26,275 bases of DNA from a virus. Location: IMG/VR virus record IMGVR_UViG_3300021138_000145, positions 1 through 26,275 of that record, one strand, 5' to 3'. Within the stretch, counting starts at the first letter, position 1. Each line of letters opens with the position of its first letter. The notes beneath the pieces are model-generated. The model saw only the letters and a list, made by a program, of their open reading frames with translations, was not told the DNA's origin and did not search any database. Positions 1 to 7,046 of this stretch are shown piece by piece. Made by a program: the position numbers and the translations under genes.

Positions 1-1
1 T

Positions 2-313
2 GATATTCATAATAACGACGAAGATCGTTTTCTTGCTTATCAATGGGAACGTATGCAAGAGTTAGTTATTAAACAAAGCCGTGATGCATACGAATGGGCA
101 ATCGAAAAAGGCATTGCTAAAGAGCAAGCCCGTGCTGTACTACCAGAAGGGCTTATTGAAAGTCGTTTATATATGAATGGCACACTACGTAGCTGGATTC
201 ATTTTATCGAACTACGTAGTTCAAACGGTACACAAAAAGAGCATCAGGAAGTTGCAATTGCTTGTGCAAAAGTCATTGCTAGTATCTTCCCAATGACTAC
301 AGATCTCATTTAA
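2..313 (+). CDS. thyX: Flavin-dependent thymidylate synthase, C-terminal fragment (partial at window edge)
   Basis: ThyX makes dTMP from dUMP using methylene-tetrahydrofolate and FAD, supplying thymidylate for phage DNA synthesis. The reading frame is open from base 2 without a stop, so the apparent ATG at 53 is internal and the gene starts outside the window. About 103 residues are visible. They carry the conserved ThyX C-terminal block: ARAVLPEGL, then NGTLRSWIHFIELR, then a polar loop and a helix with HQEVAIACAKVIASIFP. This lines up with the family pattern ARxVLP...NxRSxxHFxxLR...AQxEIRxxA, whose arginines contact dUMP. The signature RHRxxSxNExSxR lies upstream and is not visible. It is the only gene on the + strand here, consistent with nucleotide-metabolism genes lying opposite late genes. 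T4-like marine phages commonly carry thyX. Its stop overlaps the stop of the converging gene by 8 bases. Confidence 0.88.
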   Translation, partial: DIHNNDEDRFLAYQWERMQELVIKQSRDAYEWAIEKGIAKEQARAVLPEGLIESRLYMNGTLRSWIHFIELRSSNGTQKEHQEVAIACAKVIASIFPMTTDLI

Positions 314-1022
314 AAGTCTCGGGTGGAAACAGTTCGATATGCACTTTGAACTGTTCTGCTAACCAATCATAATCATTAATCTGCGATAACATATCAGGTG
401 AATCTTTATATGTTTCGCCGAACCACTTTCCTGCACTTGCACCGCCTTTAGAATATTCTCCGAATTTCATATCTCCGCCTACAGTTAACCAAGTAGTTAA
501 TCGACTTTCTGTATCAGTATCCACTTGCCCGGGTATTATTTTACTGCTTAACTTTACACATTCTCTAAAAGCAGTACGCCATGTGCTTAATGGATCTACA
601 TTAAAATCATTTATATTACTTGTTTCATTCATTAATTTAAAACGACTACTTATACTAGTGGTCATATCAGGATTAGAAATATCCATATCCAATACCAATT
701 GAGTAGGTAGTAATTTAATTCCGCCATGGCCGTATTCTAACATATTAATAGGGTTAATACTGCGCCATACGTGAACAATATCCTCTTCGCTTGGATCTAA
801 TTTTAAATTAAACTTAAATCTCGGCAATATTTTTGCATCAGCATCGACTGCATAAAACATGTTAGTAGTGACTTTTTTGGCAGCTTCAATATGTGCGGCG
901 TGTATACCTTTGACTCCATGTACACGATATATTTTATTTGGGCCATTAAAACTCGTCACAAATTCAAAATATCTATTATTAGCTATTTTTTCATCAAAAG
1001 AAATAAACACAATATCATACAT
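306..1022 (-). CDS. Glycosyltransferase-like protein (GT-A-type, VDAD motif), paralogue of the next gene
   Basis: About 238 residues. The protein begins with a short beta strand (YDIVFISFDE), followed by YRVHGVKGIHAAHIEAA and then FYAVDADA at about residues 57-63. The VDADA stretch resembles the DxD metal/nucleotide-sugar motif of GT-A fold glycosyltransferases. The same order of motifs occurs in the neighbour at 1015-1908 (RVHGVKGSDAAHKACA, then VDGD), so the two are diverged duplicates. Both also share WRxxFRExVKxS near the middle and a late W-T/C-VG-D motif. An in-frame ATG exists at 1046, but the ATG at 1022 is preferred because GAGAAGGA lies 9 bases upstream, whereas the 1046 start has no clear ribosome binding site and adds eight unconserved residues. 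Substrate and acceptor cannot be told. The family is common next to tail genes of marine T4-like phages, usually unnamed. Confidence 0.6.
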   Translation of the reverse strand: MYDIVFISFDEKIANNRYFEFVTSFNGPNKIYRVHGVKGIHAAHIEAAKKVTTNMFYAVDADAKILPRFKFNLKLDPSEEDIVHVWRSINPINMLEYGHGGIKLLPTQLVLDMDISNPDMTTSISSRFKLMNETSNINDFNVDPLSTWRTAFRECVKLSSKIIPGQVDTDTESRLTTWLTVGGDMKFGEYSKGGASAGKWFGETYKDSPDMLSQINDYDWLAEQFKVHIELFPPETFK

Positions 1023-1908
1023 TTGATTTGATCCTTCTCGGTGCATTAGTATAAACAGTTTTATGAAATCTGCTTCCCGCTGGATCTAAATTAGCAATTT
1101 CTAAATTACATTTTTGCATAAGATCCTTACCTAATTGATTAATTAAAGTAGTTGCACCTTCTGGTGTTAACCATTCATGTTGATCTTTCCATCTTTCAGC
1201 TAGATAGTCAAAATCTCTAACATTACTGTAATCCCAATCAGTACAATTAGTTAAATATGCACCTTCCCTTGCACCTAAAATGCTCCACATACCGTGTTCG
1301 ACATCAGCTCCTACACTACACCAAATAAGAAGTCTGTTGTAATTTTGCCAATGTATTTGTTTAAGATCAGAAACTTTGGCACCCTGATCTAATGACATTT
1401 TTACGCCTTCGCGAAATCCTGCTCTCCACGCTTGTTCAGGTGTAGCATTAGTAAAACTTTCACTGTAGTTTTCTGTAAACTGATAATACAAGTCATCAAA
1501 ACAAAATTCAACTAAACCCTTAGTATTATTAGGATCTGAATTTTCATGTGTTTTCATATTATTAACAAATTCTGGAGTCCACATTTTAAGGCCGCCATTA
1601 CCGTACATCAATCCGTTAACATGTACTTTTCCGCACCAACTAAACACATGTTTAGATGTTAATCCTAATTTATCTAAATCAATTTCTACTTCTAAAAAAC
1701 GCGGATCGATAATGTTATCACCATCCACAGTAACAAAGTATTCTGTTTCACATTGTGCGGCGCAGGCTTTGTGTGCGGCATCACTACCTTTAACTCCATG
1801 CACACGTTTTGCCCACGGCACTTTAGTTAATAAGTCTGCATAATTTTTTTCAGCATTAGATTCGTTATAGCTGAGAAAAATTATATCTTGTTCAATTACT
1901 TTTATCAT
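1015..1908 (-). CDS. Glycosyltransferase-like protein (GT-A-type, VDGD motif)
   Basis: 297 residues. Opens with QDIIFLSYNESNAEKNY, then RVHGVKGSDAAHKACA (about 35-50), then YFVTVDGDNIIDPRF (about 57-71). VDGD fits the DxD position of GT-A fold transferases that bind a nucleotide sugar through a divalent metal. Later conserved blocks are GNGGLKMWTPEF, WRAGFREGVKMS and LIWCSVGADVEHG. It is a longer paralogue of the gene at 306-1022, with an additional C-terminal tail of about 50 residues (LGKDLMQKCNLEIANLDPAGSRFHKTVYT and on). The ATG at 1908 is preceded by AAGGTG four bases away, overlapping the stop of the upstream gene. No signal peptide or membrane helix is seen, so it should act in the host cytoplasm. 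Possible roles are glycosylation of virion proteins or of host surface polymers. The enzymatic assignment is inferred from the motif only. Confidence 0.6.
   Translation of the reverse strand: MIKVIEQDIIFLSYNESNAEKNYADLLTKVPWAKRVHGVKGSDAAHKACAAQCETEYFVTVDGDNIIDPRFLEVEIDLDKLGLTSKHVFSWCGKVHVNGLMYGNGGLKMWTPEFVNNMKTHENSDPNNTKGLVEFCFDDLYYQFTENYSESFTNATPEQAWRAGFREGVKMSLDQGAKVSDLKQIHWQNYNRLLIWCSVGADVEHGMWSILGAREGAYLTNCTDWDYSNVRDFDYLAERWKDQHEWLTPEGATTLINQLGKDLMQKCNLEIANLDPAGSRFHKTVYTNAPRRIKSNV
1032..1039 (-). promoter_or_regulatory. Ribosome binding site that decides the start at 1022
   Basis: GAGAAGGA on the minus strand, 9 bases before the ATG at 1022-1020. It lies inside the last codons of the upstream gene, so that gene's translation runs into it. 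It favours the start at 1022 over the in-frame ATG at 1046. Confidence 0.6.
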
Positions 1909-1911
1909 TTG

Positions 1912-2466
1912 TCACCTTATTAAATTATATGCTAAATCTGAATTAGTTAGCAAAGAAAGATTATCTTGTTCCTCGATGTTACTTTCAAACGGAATAATAA
2001 TTTTATCCAATATTAAATCTTTGAATGGTAAATTAAAAGTTCTAATTATATAATCTCTGTTATCTTTTAATGTAAGATATAATTGTACAGAATCTCCGAT
2101 AATTTTTTTATCATAATAATTTTGTCTTGCATGATCGTTTAATAAAAAAGTCCACTCATGTGTATAATAAACTTCTATATCGGCAAGTTTATTCGAAGAA
2201 ATCTCTTTTAATTTTTTATTTTTTAATTTAGGTTTTTTGACATTAATACAAATTAATTGGTCGTTTTCAACCTTAAAGTCTAAAATCTTACTAATTCCTA
2301 ATGTAAAGTTTTCATATTCAGTATAAGTAATTTCTATGGAATGTGTATGTTCTTTTAATTTTTCATTAGAAATAGAAACAATATTGCCAGTGTCTGCATT
2401 ATAATGAGCATAAAACTTAGGCGCCCATACCGGTGGTGGAGGTGGAAAAAATTCTTCTTCATCCAT
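1912..2466 (-). CDS. Hypothetical protein with acidic/polyproline N-terminus
   Basis: 184 residues, function not recognised. The N-terminus is striking: MDEEEFFPPPPPVW, an acidic cluster followed by five prolines, then PKFYAHYNADTGNIVSISNE. The FYAHYNADTGNIVSI segment resembles short beta-hairpin leaders of phage tail or tail-assembly proteins, but this is too weak to name a family. The rest alternates short strands and lysine-rich stretches (VKKPKLKNKKLKEI). The start at 2466 has a strong ribosome binding site (GGAGGAG, about 7 bases away) placed inside the end of the upstream glycosyltransferase gene, which it overlaps by 8 bases. Lying between two pairs of glycosyltransferase-like genes, it may work with them as a scaffold or acceptor, but nothing in the sequence shows this. 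Confidence 0.6.
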   Translation of the reverse strand: MDEEEFFPPPPPVWAPKFYAHYNADTGNIVSISNEKLKEHTHSIEITYTEYENFTLGISKILDFKVENDQLICINVKKPKLKNKKLKEISSNKLADIEVYYTHEWTFLLNDHARQNYYDKKIIGDSVQLYLTLKDNRDYIIRTFNLPFKDLILDKIIIPFESNIEEQDNLSLLTNSDLAYNLIR

Positions 2467-3301
2467 TTATCAACTCCTCCATTTTTAATAATATCGATTC
2501 TGTTAGAAAATCTTTTTCTACATAATGAAATACTTTAGTTTGTTTAATGTTGTTTATTAGTAATTTACCTTTAGAATTAAAATCAATAAAAACATCATTA
2601 GACCATTTTTCTGGAGAAACATTCCAACCTTGTATTGGAGATTTCATATGTATAAATTCCATTGGGTTATTAATATCCAAAACTTGTTCATGTGCTCCTG
2701 TAATTTCAATTGTTATAGCAGTTGCTAAATCCATACTAGACCAATTCTGATACTTTTCTGGAGCAAATATAGACCAACATTTTTCCCAATTGTTACAAAC
2801 AAACTCTAATACTTTATAAAAGTCTTGTGCAAATTCAGATTTTTTAAAATAATGCAATGCATAGTATGGGTTAGATAATTTATTAGTGATAAATGTTTGT
2901 CGATGTACTGTATCTTTAATTATGTATTCCAATTTATAATTTAGTATTTTATCACAAAAAACAACATCTTTACTATTACAATAGTTCCACCAATTTGATA
3001 AATCTTCTAATATTAACATATCACTATCTAAAACAATAGTTTCATAGTAAGGTGTTGCATTATATAATTGATATCTATGCTCAGTTTTTAATTCACTATT
3101 TACTTCTGCATTAAAAAATGGAATTGGAATTATTTGATCAAATACATGTTTGTAAGTGTCTGGCACTACATCGTTAGTAACAATTGAAATGTTTTTAATA
3201 TCAACTTGAGTATATTTTATACTTAATGCCAAGGCATAGGCTTGTTGAATATAATCAACAGTATCCGAATTTTGTGCAAAAACTAAGAATCCTTTAGACA
3301 C
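2459..3301 (-). CDS. GT8-like glycosyltransferase candidate (DSD motif), GTG start
   Basis: 280 residues. The N-terminus GFLVFAQNSDTVDYIQQAYALALSIK and the strand ISIVTND are typical of a nucleotide-sugar-binding Rossmann-like half. YYETIVLDSDMLIL at about residues 85-98 carries the DxD motif (DSD, 92-94) of GT-A/GT8-type glycosyltransferases. The C-terminal half has KVFHYVEKDFL, comparable to the late metal-binding H-x-x-x region of GT8 enzymes. It is a paralogue of the next gene (both start with xxGxxxFAQNxxxxDYxxxA). Translation starts at GTG (3301-3299). No other in-frame start lies nearby, and GGAGGT sits about four bases upstream. It overlaps the genes on both sides by 8 bases, which suggests coupled translation. 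Sugar and acceptor are unknown. Confidence 0.65.
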   Translation of the reverse strand: MSKGFLVFAQNSDTVDYIQQAYALALSIKYTQVDIKNISIVTNDVVPDTYKHVFDQIIPIPFFNAEVNSELKTEHRYQLYNATPYYETIVLDSDMLILEDLSNWWNYCNSKDVVFCDKILNYKLEYIIKDTVHRQTFITNKLSNPYYALHYFKKSEFAQDFYKVLEFVCNNWEKCWSIFAPEKYQNWSSMDLATAITIEITGAHEQVLDINNPMEFIHMKSPIQGWNVSPEKWSNDVFIDFNSKGKLLINNIKQTKVFHYVEKDFLTESILLKMEELING

Positions 3302-4139
3302 CCGAACCTCCGTCGATATATCGGCTAAGACTAGATTTATTCATAACATGAACATCTATACCTGTAGTTTTTATTAGTGTATATTCTCCTAAATATTTTT
3401 CTTTTTCTATTAGGAATTTCATTTTATTATCAGTTGCTTCAACTAAAATGTCTTTATCTAATATATAAGACATTTTACCTGGAAGTTCCGTAGCAAAATC
3501 TCCAGCAGTATTTCCATTCATTATATGTATTGCAATGCTAAATGCGATATCATTTCGATATGTATCAAGATTTATACTATACAATGATCTAAAATAACTC
3601 CAATTAATTTTGATATGATCTAATAGATTAAAAAAACTTTCTACTACATTATTCTTTTTAAACACAAATACAGTTGCCCAATAAAAAGGAATACTATATT
3701 GATTAATTCTCATAAATTCTCTGTTGTCTCTCCAGCCCGCCAAATCTATACTGTTTTGATATATTTGAAAATCATAATCTCTAGTTAGCGCCATACTTAA
3801 AATATCGGAATTTAAAATATAATCACTGTCAATAACAAGGGTCGTATCGTAAGGAGTTAATTTATATACATTGGTACGAGATTCATTTTTCCATTCTAGA
3901 TTCTTGTTAAAAATTGAACCATCATAAAACTTTTTTAATTGAGTAGTATCCGAAAAATGATCGATGATTTGATCAAAAGGATGATCAGGATTGCTAGTTT
4001 CAAGCCATCCTTTACTATCAGTTATGATAGAAACAGGAATATTTAAATATTGTTTAATACGTTTAGCCGCAAATACAGCCAGCTTTACATAATCAATTCC
4101 TGAATTGTTTTGTGCAAAAATTATTGCTCCAGTTGTCAT
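3294..4139 (-). CDS. GT8-like glycosyltransferase candidate (DSD motif), paralogue of the gene downstream
   Basis: 281 residues. Layout parallels the neighbour at 2459-3301: GAIIFAQNNSGIDYVKLAVFAAKRIK, then VSIITDSKGWL, then YDTTLVIDSDYILNSDIL with the DSD motif at about 104-106, and a C-terminal IDVHVMNKSSLSRY segment in the place of the neighbour's VFHYVEKDFL. Identity between the two is low and confined to these motifs, so the duplication is old or they were acquired separately. Its ATG overlaps the stop of the upstream small gene in an ATGA arrangement (4136-4139), and no strong ribosome binding site is seen, so translation is probably coupled. No signal peptide. Likely cytoplasmic transferase; substrate not deducible. 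Confidence 0.62.
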   Translation of the reverse strand: MTTGAIIFAQNNSGIDYVKLAVFAAKRIKQYLNIPVSIITDSKGWLETSNPDHPFDQIIDHFSDTTQLKKFYDGSIFNKNLEWKNESRTNVYKLTPYDTTLVIDSDYILNSDILSMALTRDYDFQIYQNSIDLAGWRDNREFMRINQYSIPFYWATVFVFKKNNVVESFFNLLDHIKINWSYFRSLYSINLDTYRNDIAFSIAIHIMNGNTAGDFATELPGKMSYILDKDILVEATDNKMKFLIEKEKYLGEYTLIKTTGIDVHVMNKSSLSRYIDGGSGV

Positions 4140-4480
4140 AATTCTACTATATCAATAATTTTTCTTTTATTTTTTATATTAGCGTATTTTTCAAAATATT
4201 CTGCGGAAGCAGTATCATATATTGATATAATATCATTTAAAAACTTTGCAGTATTATCAATTTTAACAGGAAGATTATTTGAATCAATTAAAATTAAATC
4301 ATCTGATTTTTCTAACATTGTTTTTACAAAACTGATTAATGCGGGAGTAATTTTAAATGTGGCACCGGCAACATAATAAATTAATTTTTGATTATATTCT
4401 TCTAATATTATACGACGCTGATTAGATAGCGTTGCCATAAAATTGGCTGTGGCAAAGGCTTTTTCGATTCTTTCATCCAT
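4136..4480 (-). CDS. Small conserved phage hypothetical protein
   Basis: 114 residues, soluble, mostly helical by composition. It starts MDERIEKAFATANFMATLSNQ with a long amphipathic helix and ends in a lysine-rich helix (YANIKNKRKIIDIVEL). The middle has ATFKITPALISFVKTML and DLILIDSNNLPVKID. I recall similar small proteins (a FxxxxxLxNQ start followed by LIDSNNLPxxI) beside structural genes of T4-like marine phages, always without a known function. The ATG at 4480 has GGAG 7 bases upstream. It follows the largest intergenic gap of the cassette (61 bases) and leads the overlapping glycosyltransferase run, so it may be the first gene of that translational unit. Confidence 0.65.
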   Translation of the reverse strand: MDERIEKAFATANFMATLSNQRRIILEEYNQKLIYYVAGATFKITPALISFVKTMLEKSDDLILIDSNNLPVKIDNTAKFLNDIISIYDTASAEYFEKYANIKNKRKIIDIVEL

Positions 4481-4497
4481 AGATAATCTCCGTAATG

Positions 4498-4506
4498 TAT
4501 ATAATA
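4498..4506 (-). promoter_or_regulatory. Possible late promoter-like TATTATATA box
   Basis: In the 61-base gap before the gene starting at 4480 the minus strand reads TATTATATA, 17 bases before the ATG. Its position matches that of the two clearer TGATAAATA boxes in this window, but the sequence departs from them, so it is only a weak candidate. No hairpin with a T-run was found in this gap. Confidence 0.22.
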
Positions 4507-4541
4507 CACTACTTTAATTATCTTGTTAAGGGATTAAGAGA

Positions 4542-5501
4542 TTAAGGTCCTGAACTAGTTACTGAAGGAATGTAACTTAAACCTGCTGAATTTGAGCTAC
4601 TTACTGATACATTTGGCCCCGAAGCATAAGTACCTTGAACAGTACTAGCTAATGTGCCTTCAACTGGTTCATAAATGTAGCCGCCAGGGCCTGCTGAAAG
4701 ATCTTCAAACTTAATTTGGAATGTAATAATGTTTGGATTAGAATTTGCATTAACGTTAGCAAATATTTGATATTGATTACCTGAATAAGAACTAGCTGTT
4801 TTTGTAAAAATTACTTGAGGGCTAGTAGTAAGTTGATAAAATCCAACACTAAGTGCAGGTGATCCAGTAGGATTAGACCCAGGTGAAGGATAAGTTGCCG
4901 ATCCTGCAACTTGCGAAGTACTATTGTAATTCATCGAAATAGTTCCCATTGCCGCAAGTAATCTAGACCAATCTGTATCTAAAGCTGTACTGTTATCACT
5001 ACCTGAAAATCCAGTTAATGATGCAAGAAATTGAATAGTACCGCCTGAATTAAAATAATATCTTGCATAATTAGAATTAGCAAAACTAAGTGTCACATTG
5101 TGAATAATTGTAGTATTACTCCAAGGTGTATATCTAGTAGATACATTATAAGGATATACTGTTGATTGCCCCGATGGAGCAATTGTCAAAGCAGATGTAT
5201 GTATTGTAGTAGCATAGTTAAAGTAAGCCAATCTAATAGCTTCTGTCACTAGTGAACTAGTTGTTACTGTTGGTATATTTCCACTTTCATTTTGGTTTGT
5301 TTGATGTTGTCGGGCCGCTATCATATCATTATACAATGCGTTCCAACCTGCGGCTGTAATTTTATCGCCAACAGAAACTTGTGCGCTTGTCACGGTTTGA
5401 CCGTATCCATAAGTACCAGATCCTGTACCTAATACATTGCCAATAAGTGATTGAATCGCGTTAAAGTCACTAGCAGTAATCCGCGTACCTTGTCCAGCCA
5501 T
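4542..5501 (-). CDS. Conserved phage virion structural protein (tail-associated)
   Basis: 319 residues. The N-terminus MAGQGTRITASDFNAIQ, GYGQTVTSAQVSVGDKITAAGWNALYNDM and the following ARQHQTNQNES form a module I recognise from structural genes of T4-like marine phages. The middle (residues about 110-240) is beta-rich, with TTIIHNVTLSFANSNYARYYFNSGGTIQF, and resembles a jelly-roll-like domain. The C-terminal 80 residues are rich in Ser, Gly and Pro. No catalytic motif. AAGGA lies 6 bases before the ATG. It follows the anchored fibre genes in the same direction with 17 bases between and is probably cotranscribed with them. Exact location in the virion is unknown; a small fibre or tip protein is likely. 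Confidence 0.7.
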   Translation of the reverse strand: MAGQGTRITASDFNAIQSLIGNVLGTGSGTYGYGQTVTSAQVSVGDKITAAGWNALYNDMIAARQHQTNQNESGNIPTVTTSSLVTEAIRLAYFNYATTIHTSALTIAPSGQSTVYPYNVSTRYTPWSNTTIIHNVTLSFANSNYARYYFNSGGTIQFLASLTGFSGSDNSTALDTDWSRLLAAMGTISMNYNSTSQVAGSATYPSPGSNPTGSPALSVGFYQLTTSPQVIFTKTASSYSGNQYQIFANVNANSNPNIITFQIKFEDLSAGPGGYIYEPVEGTLASTVQGTYASGPNVSVSSSNSAGLSYIPSVTSSGP

Positions 5502-5518
5502 TTTTTATCCTTTACTTC

Positions 5519-7000
5519 TTAAAGTATTATACATTCTACTAGTGCAACATCAGTATTATCGCAATCTTCTAAAGCAATGGCAAAAATAGGGTTACCGTTA
5601 CCTGGTGCATTATTGTCTGATTGTCCCCATCCGGCACCGTACGGTACAATCCTATCACCTTTAGTACATCCGCCAAAGATTTTAACTGGTACACGACCTT
5701 TTAGTGCAACATAAACACCGCCTACTAACTCGCTGTTCATCATGTATGCTGGTTGAGTACTTATAACACCAACAGCCATATCATTTGCACCACAAGCTCT
5801 TACTTCTTTGTCGCCGCCAACTGCCATTACTGTTCCTGGCTCATAGACTGCATCGGGCAAATATTTTTCTGCCAAGTCAGCGTAATAACTTGTTGTACTT
5901 GCACCGTTAAATATTGTAGCATTTAAATTACCATTACTATCTCTAACTGCAATTGTATTAGGTGTAGCAGTAGCACTTGGTGTAGTAGTGGTACTATTAT
6001 ATAATAATCCTGATGCTGTTGTAGCATTACCATTAAATGTAGTAGCCCAAACATTCGCCCATTGATAATTTGAATTACCTAAATTACTAGTTGTAGTAAC
6101 TCCTGGTAAAACATCTGATCCTACTAACTGTAATGGAGTAACTAACGAAGATCCAACTGTTGTCTGGAAAACAATAGTATTATTACTTTCATTTTGTATA
6201 GTTGGAGTAGTTGCATTATTGTTAAACACTCTCAGACGAGCAACAGGATTACCAACTGTATATCCAACGTCAGCAAAATTAACAACTGTACTAAATGATG
6301 CACTTCCTGCTGTGATATAATTGCTTGCAGGAAAACCGCCTAATTGATCAGCGTTAGATGCTGTACCATAAAATCTATGTGCAGTTTGTGTAACTCCAGG
6401 CTGACTATTATTATTAGTATAACATAATGTCACACCTTGCTGTATTGTAGTAAATCCAGTAATTGGATTTATCGTGTTATTCAATACGAAAGGACTATCC
6501 GCGCTAATTATAAAAATTACATTACCGTTATCGATAGCTTCAATAATAGTATGGCTAGATCCGTTTGTATCTTTAACACTAGTACTTAACATTTCTGTAG
6601 TACCAGAACCTGCAACTGCCTGTGGACCAACTAGTACATAAGAACTACCTGTCCATGCAAATAACTGATTTGTACTAGTATCAAACCAGAAATCGCCTTG
6701 TGTTAACCCAGTAGGAGCAGTAGTACCGATTTCAGCACCACCTGTAGTACGGAATTGGGTGCCGTCCCAGAATTTTAACTTACTTGTACCGCTATCAAAC
6801 CATATTTGCCCGGTTAAAGGACTTGAAGGAGATGTGGAATTTGCAAAGTTTTCTAACAAATAAACAAAATTCTCATTTTGAATTTGTCCATATCCTGCAT
6901 AATTTTTACCGACCAACGTTAAATCAGTGGTAGTATTAACGGTTCCGTCCGCAACTGTTACTAGCGAGGATCCATTATAGTGATTAATTGTATATGCCAT
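5519..7000 (-). CDS. Tail fibre protein with shared anchor and autoprocessing-like C-terminal domain
   Basis: 493 residues. Residues 1-130 are the anchor also found in the genes at 7047 and 8111: MxYTIxxxxG, VGKNYAGYG, NFVYLLENFAN, GQIWFDSGTSKLKFWDG, GDFWFDTSTNQLFAWTGSSYVLVGPQ. Residues 140-240 resemble the second domain of the 800-residue fibre (ETIID...HT and GFTTIxxGxxL in place). Residues about 310-350 form a shaft-like repeat (SNLGNSNYQWANVWATTFNG). The C-terminus from about 370 (ADLAEKYLPDAVYEPGTVMAVGG, VGVISTQPAYMMNS, VPVKIFGGCTKGDRIVP) resembles the intramolecular-chaperone Peptidase_G2 type of domain that ends many phage fibres and appendages and can be cleaved off after trimerisation. 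A late-promoter-like box lies 24 bases upstream of the ATG. AGGAG and AAGGA both precede the start. Confidence 0.82.
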   Translation of the reverse strand: MAYTINHYNGSSLVTVADGTVNTTTDLTLVGKNYAGYGQIQNENFVYLLENFANSTSPSSPLTGQIWFDSGTSKLKFWDGTQFRTTGGAEIGTTAPTGLTQGDFWFDTSTNQLFAWTGSSYVLVGPQAVAGSGTTEMLSTSVKDTNGSSHTIIEAIDNGNVIFIISADSPFVLNNTINPITGFTTIQQGVTLCYTNNNSQPGVTQTAHRFYGTASNADQLGGFPASNYITAGSASFSTVVNFADVGYTVGNPVARLRVFNNNATTPTIQNESNNTIVFQTTVGSSLVTPLQLVGSDVLPGVTTTSNLGNSNYQWANVWATTFNGNATTASGLLYNSTTTTPSATATPNTIAVRDSNGNLNATIFNGASTTSYYADLAEKYLPDAVYEPGTVMAVGGDKEVRACGANDMAVGVISTQPAYMMNSELVGGVYVALKGRVPVKIFGGCTKGDRIVPYGAGWGQSDNNAPGNGNPIFAIALEDCDNTDVALVECIIL

Positions 7001-7024
7001 TGCTCCTGTTTCCTTATTCTTGAG

Positions 7025-7032
7025 TATTTATC
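7025..7032 (-). promoter_or_regulatory. T4-like late promoter box GATAAATA
   Basis: The minus strand reads TGATAAATACTC, close to the T4 late consensus TATAAATA(CT), in one of the few intergenic gaps (7001-7046), 24 bases before the ATG at 7000. No -35-like element is seen, as expected for sigma55-type late promoters. The same TGATAAATA core recurs before the gene starting at 11125. Confidence 0.6.
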
Positions 7033-7046
7033 ATTATTTTGGCTCT

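Noticed and set aside
2547-4376. Small + strand frames opposite the glycosyltransferase cassette
   Set aside because: They overlap well-supported minus-strand genes and have no plausible start signal or domain.
4481-4541. Rho-independent terminator
   Set aside because: The gap has a triple CTTAA(T/C)-type direct repeat and only a weak six-pair stem without a T-run.
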